DNA from: Desulfobacterales bacterium
GTDB lineage: Bacteria > Desulfobacterota > Desulfobacteria > Desulfobacterales > BuS5
NCBI GenBank assembly: GCA_016735355.1
Contig: JAERRQ010000265.1
Coordinates: forward strand, 1 to 26,389
DNA: 26,389 nt
Direction: 5' to 3'
Shown here: one piece after another, positions 1-9,007 of the stretch
How positions within the stretch are numbered: position 1 is the stretch's first letter
Layout of the letters: each line of letters opens with the position of its first letter
Made by a program: the position numbers and the translations under genes
The notes under the pieces: generated by a model
The model's database searches: none
Told to the model about the DNA's origin: nothing
The model's input: the letters and a program-made list of their open reading frames with translations, nothing else

Positions 1-525
1 AACAATAACGCCTATATAGCTTATTATCATGCTCATGCCGGAGCTTCTCAAAAACAGATTAACAACCGAAGCTATTATAATGCCGATCAGGCCCATGGCC
101 ATGAATCCGCCGAGAGATGTAAGGTCACGTTTGGTAACCATGCCGTAAATACTGCAAGTAACAAATGTTGCCGCACAAATAAAAAATGTGGATGTAATTG
201 ATGAACTTGTATAGATCATGAAAACAAACGAGAGGGTGGCTCCGTTTAAGGCTGAATAGAATACGAACAGGGATGTAGCGGTGGATGCTTGAATTTTGTT
301 AACCCTGGCGCTTAGAAAAAAAACAAGCCCGAGTTCACCTATTATCATCCCGTAAAAAATTATCGGGTTGCCAAAGATCAGCCTTGTAATGGAAGGGCTG
401 TGGGCAACATAATAAGCTATAAACCCGGTTATGCCAAGCCCGATGGCCATCCAGTTGTAAACACTCCTGATAAACTCGTTAACCTTGACTGCTGTTTGCG
501 TTTTTTGTGTCTGTATTGTATGCAT
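1..525 (-). CDS. Bax inhibitor-1/YccA family membrane protein (partial, C-terminus off window)
   Basis: The frame runs open from an ATG at 525-523 to the left window edge, giving 175 visible codons without a stop. A strong Shine-Dalgarno GGAGG lies 5 nt upstream. The N-terminus is a short polar tail (MHTIQTQKTQTAV), followed by about five hydrophobic segments. The segment YGMVTKRDLTSLGG followed by FMAMGLIGIIIASVVN closely matches the conserved core of bacterial YccA/YbhL proteins of the BI-1 (TMBIM) family. Family members are usually 220-235 residues with seven membrane spans, so about a quarter is missing here. The family is linked to calcium leak and, for YccA, to modulation of the FtsH protease; the role here is not known. 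It is transcribed divergently from the ABC operon at 706. Confidence 0.9.
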   Translation of the reverse strand, partial: MHTIQTQKTQTAVKVNEFIRSVYNWMAIGLGITGFIAYYVAHSPSITRLIFGNPIIFYGMIIGELGLVFFLSARVNKIQASTATSLFVFYSALNGATLSFVFMIYTSSSITSTFFICAATFVTCSIYGMVTKRDLTSLGGFMAMGLIGIIIASVVNLFLRSSGMSMIISYIGVIV

Positions 526-588
526 TTTTACCTCCTTTTTTATATCTTTTAAATATAACACAAAAAAAACTTGGCGCAAGGGGATAAC

Positions 589-629
589 ATATAGATTTCC
601 GCATAATTATTTTACGTGGAAATCTATAT
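589..629. repeat. Perfect 12-bp inverted repeat in the divergent intergenic region
   Basis: The arms at 589-600 (ATATAGATTTCC) and 618-629 (GGAAATCTATAT) are perfectly complementary. The pairing extends inwards by two more pairs if a G-U wobble is allowed, leaving a loop of about 13 AT-rich bases. On the plus strand the right arm is followed by C and five T. Its position between two divergent genes makes an ordinary terminator unlikely. An operator or a small mobile-repeat relic are alternatives. Confidence 0.6.
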
Positions 630-637
630 CTTTTTCC

Positions 638-665
638 TTGAAAATAAAAAAATTATAGTTATTAT
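638..665 (+). promoter_or_regulatory. Candidate sigma-70 promoter of the Gld-type ABC operon
   Basis: TTGAAA at 638-643 and TATTAT at 660-665 each match five of six consensus bases and are 16 bp apart. Transcription would start near 672, about 35 nt before the ATPase ATG at 706. This is read by eye only. It sits just after the 589-629 inverted repeat. Confidence 0.45.
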
Positions 666-705
666 GGCTGTAAATTAAATGTTCACAAATGAAAGGTAAG
701 CGAAC

Positions 706-1644
706 ATGATCCATATTGAAAAATTAACTAAATATTATAATGAGTTGTGCGCTGTGGACCGGATAGATCTGGATATCAACAAGGGTGAGGTGCTTGGATT
801 GCTGGGGCCCAATGGCGCCGGTAAAACAACAACCCTGCGGGTTCTTACCGGTTTTTTAAAACCGACATCCGGCAGCATAAGGATCAATGGATATAATATA
901 GACGAACATTTGCTGCAAATTAAAGGCCTTATAGGATACCTGCCGGAATCTGCGCCTCTTTATTATAATATGCTGGTATTTGATTATTTGAACTTTGTGG
1001 CGGATATAAGAGGGATCGAGAGTAACAAAAAACTGACCAGAATTCGCGAACTTTCGGATTTGTGCGGTCTTAATGAGGTAATGCACAAATCAATTGGAGA
1101 GCTATCCAAGGGATATAAACAGCGGACAGGGCTTGCCCATGCGATGATGAGCAACCCCGAAATACTTGTTCTGGACGAACCCACTTCCGGGCTGGACCCT
1201 AACCAGATTGTTGAAATTCGTAAAATTATCAAACAGATAGGAAAAGAGAAAACCATTATTTTTTCAACCCATATACTCAGCGAAGCCGAAGCTACCTCAG
1301 ACCGGATTGTTATAATAAATCAGGGAAAAATAGTTGCTGACGGCAGCGCCCAAAGTTTAAAAGGGTCCGGGCAAAGCGAATCTTCCGTAAACATAGCTCT
1401 TAAAGGCCCGGATTTTGAGTCCGTGAAGGATTTATTCAGCGCCGATAACACTATTGTGCGGATTGAACCCGATGATAACGGTAATGATGATATTGTACGG
1501 ATAAAACTATACTGCCGCTCATCTTCCGATCTGATGGAAAATATTTATAAAAAAATTAAAGCGACTGACTGGGTTCTGGTAGAATTGCATCAGGATACAA
1601 AAACTCTTGAAAAAATTTTCCGCGAATTAACCATGGAGCAGTGA
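706..1644 (+). CDS. ABC transporter ATP-binding protein (GldA-type)
   Basis: This is the nucleotide-binding subunit of an ABC-2-type exporter and should hydrolyse ATP on the cytoplasmic face. Visible motifs are Walker A GPNGAGKT at residues 34-41, signature LSKGY at 133-137, Walker B ILVLDEP at 153-159 and the switch His at 189 (STH). After about residue 215 there is a C-terminal extension typical of drug/Gld-type ABC-2 ATPases. The 312-residue length is normal for the family. An AAAGGT-like ribosome site lies just upstream of the ATG. It is the first gene of a four-gene set (permease, GldG-like, DUF4340) with a 1-bp gap to the permease. In Bacteroidota, GldA works with GldF and GldG in gliding. 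In proteobacteria the same module has no settled substrate, so the name describes homology, not gliding. Confidence 0.93.
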   Translation: MIHIEKLTKYYNELCAVDRIDLDINKGEVLGLLGPNGAGKTTTLRVLTGFLKPTSGSIRINGYNIDEHLLQIKGLIGYLPESAPLYYNMLVFDYLNFVADIRGIESNKKLTRIRELSDLCGLNEVMHKSIGELSKGYKQRTGLAHAMMSNPEILVLDEPTSGLDPNQIVEIRKIIKQIGKEKTIIFSTHILSEAEATSDRIVIINQGKIVADGSAQSLKGSGQSESSVNIALKGPDFESVKDLFSADNTIVRIEPDDNGNDDIVRIKLYCRSSSDLMENIYKKIKATDWVLVELHQDTKTLEKIFRELTMEQ

Positions 1645-1645
1645 T

Positions 1646-2350
1646 ATGAGTCAAATCAGGCATATATTTACCAAAGAATTTAAAGATTATTTTGTGTCGC
1701 CCATAGCATATATTGTGATTTCAATCTTCCTTCTGGTGACCGGCTGGTTCTTTTTTACGACTTTTTTCATTTACGATCAGGCCAGTCTAAGAAATTTTTT
1801 TACACTTCTTCCAATCATTTTTTCTTTTGTAATTCCTGCAATAACAATGAGACTTTTTGCCGAAGAGATGAGTGTGGGATCATATGAAATTCTGCTGACA
1901 CTTCCGGTTACATCCGGAGATATAATATTAGGAAAATTTTTTGCAAGTGTTGCTTTTGTTGCTGCCATGCTTCTTCCTACTATTTTATATCCGGTGTCGA
2001 TATCTTTCCTTGGGAGCCTCGACTGGGGTCCTGTTGCAGGGGGCTATATTGGAGCCATTTTGCTTGGCGCGGCATTTTCCGCCATAGGTCTATTTGCTTC
2101 ATCATTGACACGAAATCAGATCATAGCCTTCATCACTGGCGTGGCAATCTGTTTTGCCTTGACGATAATTGACAAGATGCTGTTTTTTTTTCCAAAATAT
2201 ATCCTTTGCTTTCTCGAAAATCTCGGGGCGGATTTCCATTTTAAGAATGTTTCCAAAGGAATTTTGGATTCAAGGGATATTATCTATTTCTTAAGCGTCG
2301 TTTTTATTGGGCTTTACTGTTCACATATGGTGTTACAAAATAAAAAATAA
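1646..2350 (+). CDS. ABC-2 type permease subunit (GldF-like)
   Basis: This 234-residue protein is mostly hydrophobic with about six membrane spans, the first near residues 19-42 and the last near 212-230. It starts FTKEFKDYFVSPIAYIV, the amphipathic lead-in typical of ABC-2/GldF permeases that act with a GldA-type ATPase. RLFAEEMSVGSYEILLTLPVT (residues 69-89) is the conserved coupling region of the family. The ATG follows the ATPase stop by one base, and its ribosome site (GGAG) lies inside the ATPase gene, so the two are probably translationally coupled. It is predicted to form the membrane channel of the complex together with the GldG-like protein. Substrate unknown. Confidence 0.9.
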   Translation: MSQIRHIFTKEFKDYFVSPIAYIVISIFLLVTGWFFFTTFFIYDQASLRNFFTLLPIIFSFVIPAITMRLFAEEMSVGSYEILLTLPVTSGDIILGKFFASVAFVAAMLLPTILYPVSISFLGSLDWGPVAGGYIGAILLGAAFSAIGLFASSLTRNQIIAFITGVAICFALTIIDKMLFFFPKYILCFLENLGADFHFKNVSKGILDSRDIIYFLSVVFIGLYCSHMVLQNKK

Positions 2351-2383
2351 TTGAAATTAATTATCTGAAAATGGTGAATTAGC

Positions 2384-4579
2384 ATGAAAAGAACTCCCGG
2401 GAAATATATTAAACTTGTAATATACCTGATTGTCATACTCCTTATTAATATTGTAGGCCTGACTCTTTTTTTCAGAATAGATCTAACCCGGAACGGGATA
2501 TATTCCATTTCCGACATAAGCCAAAGAGTCGGCTCAACACTCTCGGAGCCACTGACTATCAAGGTGTTTTTCACAAAAAGTCTTCCTGCCCCGTATAATA
2601 ATATAGAACGGTATTTGCATGATCTCCTCGAAGAATATTCAATCGATGCCAATCAAAATTTCAACTATCAGTTTTATGATGTCAGCCCTGAGGATGATGG
2701 ACTAGATTCTGAAACTCAAGGAAACCGGGAAATGGCGTTAAACTACGGGATAACTCCGGTGCAGATTCAGATTGTGGAAAAGGATGAATTGAAATTCAAA
2801 AAGGCCTATATGGGTCTTGTAATAATTCATGGTGATCTTATTGAAAAAATTCAAACAATTACATCAACAGACGGCCTTGAGTACAAGCTTACAACAACAA
2901 TTCAAAAATTGAATAATAAAATAAGTGCTCTGTCGCTACTGCAGGACAAAATAAAAATAAAGCTGTTTCTGTCATCTTCTTTATATGAGGTTGCTCCACA
3001 TATGGGGCTTTCTGATCTGCCGGAATTCAATGCGCAGGTCGAGAGCATGGTTAAAAAACTTAATAAAAAGAATTATGACAAGCTTGAATTCATTAAACTC
3101 GACCCAATGGGCGATACCCAGCTTGAAGATGCCGTCAAAGACTATCAAATCTTGAACCTTCAATGGCCGGACATTGCAAAAGCCGGCATTAAGGCCGGAG
3201 CAGGAGTCATAGGTCTTGTCATGGAATATAATGGTAAAGCGGCTCAGATCCCTCTTCTCCAGGTTTTACAGATACCTATGATAGGTATACGTTATCAGCT
3301 AGTTGACCTGAAGAGTATTGAAGAAAGCATTGACGAAAATGTGGGCACCATGATTGGTATTAATGAAGATATCGGCTATCTGACCGATCATGACACTTTG
3401 CAAATTTACGGAGACACTTCATCAGGCCCCATGGGAACGCAGGGAAAATCCGAGCTTTCCAATTTCAGGAATTTATTATCACAAAATTATTCAATTCGGG
3501 ATGTAAATTTGAATTATGAAAATATTCCTGAAAATATAAACTGTCTTATCATAGCCCATCCCAAAAAAGAGTTTACAGATTACGAATTGTTTCAGATCGA
3601 TCAATTCTTGATGAAAGGAAAAAATCTGGCTCTATTCCTGGATCCCTTCAAAGAGGTTATGCCTGGAGGGCAGAACAATATGAGATTCGGCGCCAACCCC
3701 CAATTTGTTGAATTGAAGACCGGCCTTGAAAAGCTGCTTGACCACTACGGAGTCGGCCTGGGAAAATCCTATGTACTTGATAAAACATGTTTCAAACAGA
3801 GAGTTCCGGCTCAATTCGGCGGTGGTGAAAAACCGATTTATTTTGCGCCTGTTATAGGAAACAAATTTATAAACAACGATCTTGATTTTATGAGGAATAT
3901 AAATGAATTGATCACTTTAAAAGTCGCTCCGGTAGAAATTGATCCGGAAAAAATAAACAAAAATGGCCTCAATGCTGTAAAACTGATATCATCATCTGAA
4001 AACTCCTGGGAAATGAGCGAACGGATAAGCTTGAATCCCATGCTTCTCCCATCACCTCCACCGGCCGACGATATGCAGAGTTTCCCCCTGGCATACTTGA
4101 TCAAAGGGTCTTTTCCCAGTTATTTTGCCGGAAAACCGGTACCCGTCAGAGTGATGGATAAAAAAGATGCTGAAAAATATAAGTCAAAAAAAGATCAAGG
4201 GAAAGATCAAGGGAAAGGTCAGGCCGAAATTACACGCCAGGGTGAATTTCTTGAAAAGGGTAGGGCAGGTAAAATTTTCATTATCGGATCTTCTGAAATT
4301 TTAAAAAATACCCTGCTCGATGAAGCGGGTAAGGGCCGCGAAGGCATATTCATCATGAATGTTATAGATTATCTTAACAACCATGTTGATATTGCTCTTC
4401 TTAGAAGCAAAGAGCAACGCTTGAATCCCCTGCATAATGACATTGGGCAGGGTGTCAAAACATTTGTCAAGACCATCAATATCGCAGGGCTGCCATTGCT
4501 TGTAGTTTTGTTCGGAATCATTATCCTGTTGAGAAGGGTTGCCAGGAAGAAACAGATTAGTATTATATTTAATAAATAA
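2384..4579 (+). CDS. GldG-like ABC-type auxiliary protein
   Basis: This is a 731-residue protein with one membrane span near the N-terminus (about residues 9-31) and one near the C-terminus (about 699-718, then a basic RRVARKK tail). The roughly 660 residues between should lie in the periplasm. The region after the first span (DLTRNGIYSISDISQ..., TIKVFFTKSLPAPYNN) matches the start of GldG-type ABC transport proteins. The middle carries the type-1 glutamine amidotransferase-like fold expected in the family. A lysine/glutamine-rich linker near residues 605-620 contains a short tandem repeat (DQGKDQGKGQ, from a 12-bp DNA repeat). It lies 33 bp after the permease and 14 bp before the DUF4340 gene. 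The length is longer than classical GldG, but typical for proteobacterial versions. Confidence 0.85.
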   Translation: MKRTPGKYIKLVIYLIVILLINIVGLTLFFRIDLTRNGIYSISDISQRVGSTLSEPLTIKVFFTKSLPAPYNNIERYLHDLLEEYSIDANQNFNYQFYDVSPEDDGLDSETQGNREMALNYGITPVQIQIVEKDELKFKKAYMGLVIIHGDLIEKIQTITSTDGLEYKLTTTIQKLNNKISALSLLQDKIKIKLFLSSSLYEVAPHMGLSDLPEFNAQVESMVKKLNKKNYDKLEFIKLDPMGDTQLEDAVKDYQILNLQWPDIAKAGIKAGAGVIGLVMEYNGKAAQIPLLQVLQIPMIGIRYQLVDLKSIEESIDENVGTMIGINEDIGYLTDHDTLQIYGDTSSGPMGTQGKSELSNFRNLLSQNYSIRDVNLNYENIPENINCLIIAHPKKEFTDYELFQIDQFLMKGKNLALFLDPFKEVMPGGQNNMRFGANPQFVELKTGLEKLLDHYGVGLGKSYVLDKTCFKQRVPAQFGGGEKPIYFAPVIGNKFINNDLDFMRNINELITLKVAPVEIDPEKINKNGLNAVKLISSSENSWEMSERISLNPMLLPSPPPADDMQSFPLAYLIKGSFPSYFAGKPVPVRVMDKKDAEKYKSKKDQGKDQGKGQAEITRQGEFLEKGRAGKIFIIGSSEILKNTLLDEAGKGREGIFIMNVIDYLNNHVDIALLRSKEQRLNPLHNDIGQGVKTFVKTINIAGLPLLVVLFGIIILLRRVARKKQISIIFNK

Positions 4580-4593
4580 CCAAAGGGCTCGCA

Positions 4594-5553
4594 ATGAAAC
4601 GATACAAGACAAATATAATCCTCATAGCGTTAATAATAGTTCTCTCTTTATATGTCTTTATGCATAAAAAAGATAAGACAAATTACAAATTGCCGGAGAT
4701 TCCGAATATAGAAAAAACGGAGATAACCAAACTTGAAATAGCCTCGATAAACTCCGATATTATTTTGAAAAAAAAATCGGGTAACTGGTATATTGACCCG
4801 GAAGGTTATCCGGCAGATAAGGATAAAGTTAACAGGATGCTCGACAGTCTCAAGGGTATCAAAGTAACAGCCCTTGTTTCCCGGTTAAAAAATTATAATC
4901 TTTATGATTTGAATGATGAAAAAAAGATCACTATTAAGGCATGGCATATAGACAAGTTAAAACGCCTGTGCGAAATCGGAAAAACCGCTTCATCTTACCG
5001 ACACACCTTTGTCAAGCTTGAAAAAGATGGTCCGGTTTATCATGCAGAAGGGGATTTTCGAAGCAGCTTTGATCTGACAAAAGATAAATTAAGAGATAAG
5101 CTGGTATTAGCACTTGAAAAAAATGAAATCAGCACAATTAATATCCGCAAAGGGAGTACAAATATTGCGTTAGCCTTCAAAGATGTTGAGAATGAAGAGC
5201 AAAAAAATGAAACGCAAAAAGAGGAGGTTGAGCATAAATCAACCACTAAAGTCTGGCAGACTGATGGTGGTAAAATATGTATAAAATCAAAGATAGATGA
5301 GCTTCTTGGCAAGCTGTCCGGTTTAAAATGTAAACAATATATAGACAATAAAAATAAGTATGATTTTAAAGATCCAATTTTTACTATAATATTAAAAGGA
5401 ACAAAAGAGAACAAACTTTCAATTTTTTCCATGCAGGGTGAAGATGCAACCGAATATCCCTGTATATCCTCTGCAACCGCATATCCCTTCTTTCTCGCGA
5501 AGTACCAGGCTGAAAATATTATGATAGATCCTGAGGAAATAGTTGAAAAATAA
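4594..5553 (+). CDS. DUF4340 domain-containing protein
   Basis: This 319-residue protein has one N-terminal signal-anchor span (about residues 6-23, ILIALIIVLSLYVFM) followed by a periplasmic region. The pattern of a short anchor, a segment such as KLEIASINSDIILKKKSGNWYI, then PADKDKVNRMLDSLKGIKV matches DUF4340 proteins, which regularly follow GldG-like genes. A Glu/Lys-rich stretch near residues 200-215 (EEQKNETQKEEVEHKS) looks like a flexible linker between two similar DUF4340 halves: a GNWYI-like start appears at 62-66 and a TKVWQTDGG-like start near 218-226. An AAAGGG ribosome site sits about 6 nt before the ATG. It is the last gene of the operon. Its molecular function is unknown; a periplasmic partner of the ABC complex is inferred from context. 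Confidence 0.85.
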   Translation: MKRYKTNIILIALIIVLSLYVFMHKKDKTNYKLPEIPNIEKTEITKLEIASINSDIILKKKSGNWYIDPEGYPADKDKVNRMLDSLKGIKVTALVSRLKNYNLYDLNDEKKITIKAWHIDKLKRLCEIGKTASSYRHTFVKLEKDGPVYHAEGDFRSSFDLTKDKLRDKLVLALEKNEISTINIRKGSTNIALAFKDVENEEQKNETQKEEVEHKSTTKVWQTDGGKICIKSKIDELLGKLSGLKCKQYIDNKNKYDFKDPIFTIILKGTKENKLSIFSMQGEDATEYPCISSATAYPFFLAKYQAENIMIDPEEIVEK

Positions 5554-5638
5554 CAGTCTGGGGATATGGCTTTTTGGCGCGTTTTGCAATGTGCAGTGAG
5601 AAAATTTCAGTGGGAAGTCAAGGATATATAATTTTTCT

Positions 5639-8600
5639 TTACTTCTCAATTATATACAGTATGTCGCCCCCGCTTTCCAGCCCGTATTCCGTCTGCACAT
5701 GCAGTTTTCTCTTCAGTTTATAACGGAGGCGGATGGTGCTGACAGGTTCGAACAGGCCGATGCCGTAATTTAGATACAATCCGGGTGACAGGTATTTTCC
5801 AATAAATAGCGTGGCCTCTTCCGGTGTTTCGCCTTTTTCGATTTCAATATCATCTACACCGAAAGCGGCTCCGATTTTTTGTGCAACGAATCCTCCGGCG
5901 CTCAGACCTGCAGAAAGCGCGGCTCCGTAAAGCTCGTTTCCCTCAGAGTCCGAAAGCTGCTTCATGGGCCGTCCGAAGAGAACATAAGAGAGCGCGTTGG
6001 ATTCATCCATTGGGGGTACAGAGTAGGCGTCAAGTGTGGGTGTCTTGAGGGTCCCCTGAACAATTAGACCGGCGGTCACATCCCTTATCTCTCTGAAGGC
6101 CCTTATGTCAAGTCCGGGATTATCTATAAGCCCTGCAAAGATAAGCCGGCCGTTTTCAATTGTAAGGTCCTGCCCGTAGGCCTTGTATCCTCCATCCACT
6201 ATCTGCAACTCACCATGCCCCTGTGTAACCTTGCCGGGCTGCTCCGTCAGATCAATACCTCCGGTTATGCGGCATTTGAGTCCGTAACCCCTGAATTTAA
6301 CATTATCACCGAGTGATAGTCTGAGTTTGCCTGTTACGGACCACTCCGCCTTTTTTTCACTCACCGGCATATCCAGGATTATTACGTCTTTTGAAGGTAA
6401 AACGGCTTCCGACATGTCCTGGGGTTCCACTCTGGCCTGTGGAATTTTCAAAGATCCTGCAAAGTTAATCGTTTTGTCTTCGATCCGCAAACCAATATCA
6501 GGTGATACGATTATCCATGTGCCGGGTATTTTAACAGCCTCGAAATTTTCACCCTGAATACGTAGAACAACTGAAGGGGCTTTCGTTTTATGCAGTTCTA
6601 CTGTTCCATGCATGGCTGCTTGAGCGCTGCCAGACGATAGCCGTCCTTCAATTGTATATGTTCCTCTCTCATCACCTTTTAGGTTTACGTTGATATCCCT
6701 TAGCTTCAAGCCCAAGTCAGGAATATCGGCCGTCCCCTCATGCAATATCATGTCACCCGTTATGGCTGTCTCTGCAAGTGTTCCATCAATATTGATCCGT
6801 GCCGCTACAAGTCCTGAAGTTTTATCTACTTGTTTTAAAAATACAGGAATTAAGTCAAGATTATTAAGCTCTGCTGTAACATGGCCGATGATTTGCTGAT
6901 TAGCCGTAGCTGTTGTGCCCGGCATGAACCTGGGAAGGTTTAGTTCGCCTTTTATATGTCCTCTGTCAGGGAATATTATTTCGGCATTTACGTCCAAAGC
7001 TTTTTCATCCATAATAATATCTATTCGCGATTTTCCAAGCGCAATATCAACGGGCTCATCATCCGCCTCATAATGTAATTTCCCTGAAGGCATAATCAGA
7101 GAAACATTCCCTGAGATTATTCCAGCCGGAGTGTTTGATATTTCACCGCCTCCACTGATATTTCCCTCAGCGTCAACCGGTGAAGGAAGAATTGTTTTTA
7201 CAGTTGAAAGGGGCAGATCAGTTAAAGAGAACTTTCCCTTAACACCTTCGATCCTGTCCCATGAAGTTTGAAAACAGATATCAGTTTTATTACTAACCAT
7301 GCATAGAAAATCAAAATAAGCCTTATCAATGGATACGGATAAAGAAGCAGGTTCCCTGAGAGACCACTTGCCGAGTTTACCGGCATTAATTACGGCACTG
7401 TTAAATCGTCCGTCCCATATTTCATCCCTGTATCCTCCTGTAATCGAAATGGCCATGCTTTGATTACCCATTAGCGCATCCATTGAAATGGAATGAGCTG
7501 AAACCAGACCGCTGCTTTTAAGAGAAACAGTTTTGATCTTTTGTCGTTCAATCAGGAGATTGGCCGCACTTATATCTATGAATGACTCTCTTTCATCTTT
7601 AGTGTCGATATCAAGTACGACCTTGATGCTTTCAGCAATGTAGTTATCATAGGAGACTGCTCTTCCGTTGATAGTGCCTTTGATTAAAGGATAAGATCTG
7701 CTGCCCGTGACGGAACCGCTGCCTTCGATTACTCCTTTTAATGTTGGCATCAGGTCTCCTGCATCACGTATTTGCGCTTTCCATTTTATTGACAATGTAT
7801 CAGAGACTTTGCCTGAGGCGGACAAATGTGATTTGCCTGAGCTGAGTTCCAGGCCAGCCAACTCCAGTTGTGAGTTCTTCGCAGAAAATCGCGCATCTGC
7901 TTTTAGCAGCCTGTCTCTTAAATGCCCTTCTACAGTCACTTCAGAGGGTTTGACTGTGAGTGCCCCCTTTTTATATTGTCCTGAGGAATGGAGAGTCATA
8001 TCCATTGATCCTTGCCATTCCGGCCACTGAATTCCCGGATTAAGGCTTGCAGAGTTTATATTAAAGGCCCAGCTTATATCAGGTTCCCAGCCCATAGAAC
8101 CCTGGCCAGTAAGTATGCCGTCAAATATACGAACGGAAAGAGATGAAATTGTTGCATTTGTGTCGGATCCATATCCGCTGACATCGCCGGAAAGAGTCAG
8201 ATCAGGCCATCTTTTATTGAGGCTTAACGTATTGAATTCCCGGACAGCAAGGTTTCCCTCCCAACTGAGGTTTTTTATTATGTTACTGATGTTCACTTTT
8301 ATATCAGATGAAAATGGATATGTTGTTTTCTGTTTCATCTTAAGCATTTTAAACGTGCCGGCAATTTTTCCGTGCCCTGATATCTCTTCATAGCCCGGGG
8401 CACGCATTTTCCATGATGTGGAGATGCTCATAGGGTAATCCCCGGTGGGAGATAGCCATCCTTTTGCGGCAAGAGTAAGTTCAGGCATTTCTATATCCAG
8501 TTGATTAATTCTTATGGCCTTGGGACCCATACGCCCTTTTAATGAAACTGTTTGAATATTAACAGGATTCCGATCACCGCTTTGCATAATGGAGATATTG

Positions 8601-9007
8601 TTAATAACCGCTTTCTTGAGTACAATTTTCAGAGGTATACTGACCTCCGGCAACCATGCGGCCGGTTCAGCCGGTTTGGTTTGTCCGGCCATAATAATAG
8701 TGACTCCTTCTATGTCCAGGTTGGAGAAATGGGCCTCTAAAAGCATGAGCCTGGAAGCTTTCCAATCCAGCGCAATCTCATCTATGCCGAATGACGACTT
8801 GCCCGATTTATAAATTATGCCCCTTATTTTAATCGGCCCGGAAAGCCTGCCCTGCGCAGACGTTATGGATAATCCGTCAACTGAATGTATCGCTTTGGTT
8901 ATCAGCTGCACCCCTGCTTCGGAATGTATGAGGTAGAGAATTCCTGTGACAAATAGAATAATAATTAATGTACCTGTTATTAATAAAGTTAATAAAACCC
9001 GTTTCAT
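5639..9007 (-). CDS. tamB: Translocation and assembly module protein TamB
   Basis: TamB is the large inner-membrane-anchored, periplasm-spanning partner of TamA. It assists outer-membrane protein insertion and, by current views, phospholipid transport to the outer membrane. This 1122-residue protein has an N-terminal anchor (about residues 6-27, LLTLLITGTLIIILFVTGILY), a long beta-rich repeat region, and a C-terminal DUF490/TamB domain (about 790-1122). That domain includes GGYKAYGQDLTIENGRLIF and the terminal LYLNYGIGLFEPVSTIRLRYKL block typical of the family. E. coli TamB is about 1259 residues, so this is a normal, slightly short version. Its ATG overlaps the tamA stop in an ATGA arrangement, so the two are co-translated. 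It converges on the DUF4340 gene with an 85-bp gap that shows no clear terminator. Confidence 0.93.
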   Translation of the reverse strand: MKRVLLTLLITGTLIIILFVTGILYLIHSEAGVQLITKAIHSVDGLSITSAQGRLSGPIKIRGIIYKSGKSSFGIDEIALDWKASRLMLLEAHFSNLDIEGVTIIMAGQTKPAEPAAWLPEVSIPLKIVLKKAVINNISIMQSGDRNPVNIQTVSLKGRMGPKAIRINQLDIEMPELTLAAKGWLSPTGDYPMSISTSWKMRAPGYEEISGHGKIAGTFKMLKMKQKTTYPFSSDIKVNISNIIKNLSWEGNLAVREFNTLSLNKRWPDLTLSGDVSGYGSDTNATISSLSVRIFDGILTGQGSMGWEPDISWAFNINSASLNPGIQWPEWQGSMDMTLHSSGQYKKGALTVKPSEVTVEGHLRDRLLKADARFSAKNSQLELAGLELSSGKSHLSASGKVSDTLSIKWKAQIRDAGDLMPTLKGVIEGSGSVTGSRSYPLIKGTINGRAVSYDNYIAESIKVVLDIDTKDERESFIDISAANLLIERQKIKTVSLKSSGLVSAHSISMDALMGNQSMAISITGGYRDEIWDGRFNSAVINAGKLGKWSLREPASLSVSIDKAYFDFLCMVSNKTDICFQTSWDRIEGVKGKFSLTDLPLSTVKTILPSPVDAEGNISGGGEISNTPAGIISGNVSLIMPSGKLHYEADDEPVDIALGKSRIDIIMDEKALDVNAEIIFPDRGHIKGELNLPRFMPGTTATANQQIIGHVTAELNNLDLIPVFLKQVDKTSGLVAARINIDGTLAETAITGDMILHEGTADIPDLGLKLRDINVNLKGDERGTYTIEGRLSSGSAQAAMHGTVELHKTKAPSVVLRIQGENFEAVKIPGTWIIVSPDIGLRIEDKTINFAGSLKIPQARVEPQDMSEAVLPSKDVIILDMPVSEKKAEWSVTGKLRLSLGDNVKFRGYGLKCRITGGIDLTEQPGKVTQGHGELQIVDGGYKAYGQDLTIENGRLIFAGLIDNPGLDIRAFREIRDVTAGLIVQGTLKTPTLDAYSVPPMDESNALSYVLFGRPMKQLSDSEGNELYGAALSAGLSAGGFVAQKIGAAFGVDDIEIEKGETPEEATLFIGKYLSPGLYLNYGIGLFEPVSTIRLRYKLKRKLHVQTEYGLESGGDILYIIEK

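Noticed and set aside
5554..5638. Terminator between the convergent DUF4340 and tamB genes
   Set aside because: The only inverted repeat (TATATAATT/AATTATATA near 5625-5656) is purely A/T and partly inside tamB, too weak to call.
5824..6048. Plus-strand frames within the tamB region (for example 5824-6048 and 6327-6557)
   Set aside because: They lie antisense to a well-supported tamB frame, lack ribosome sites and show no recognisable domains.
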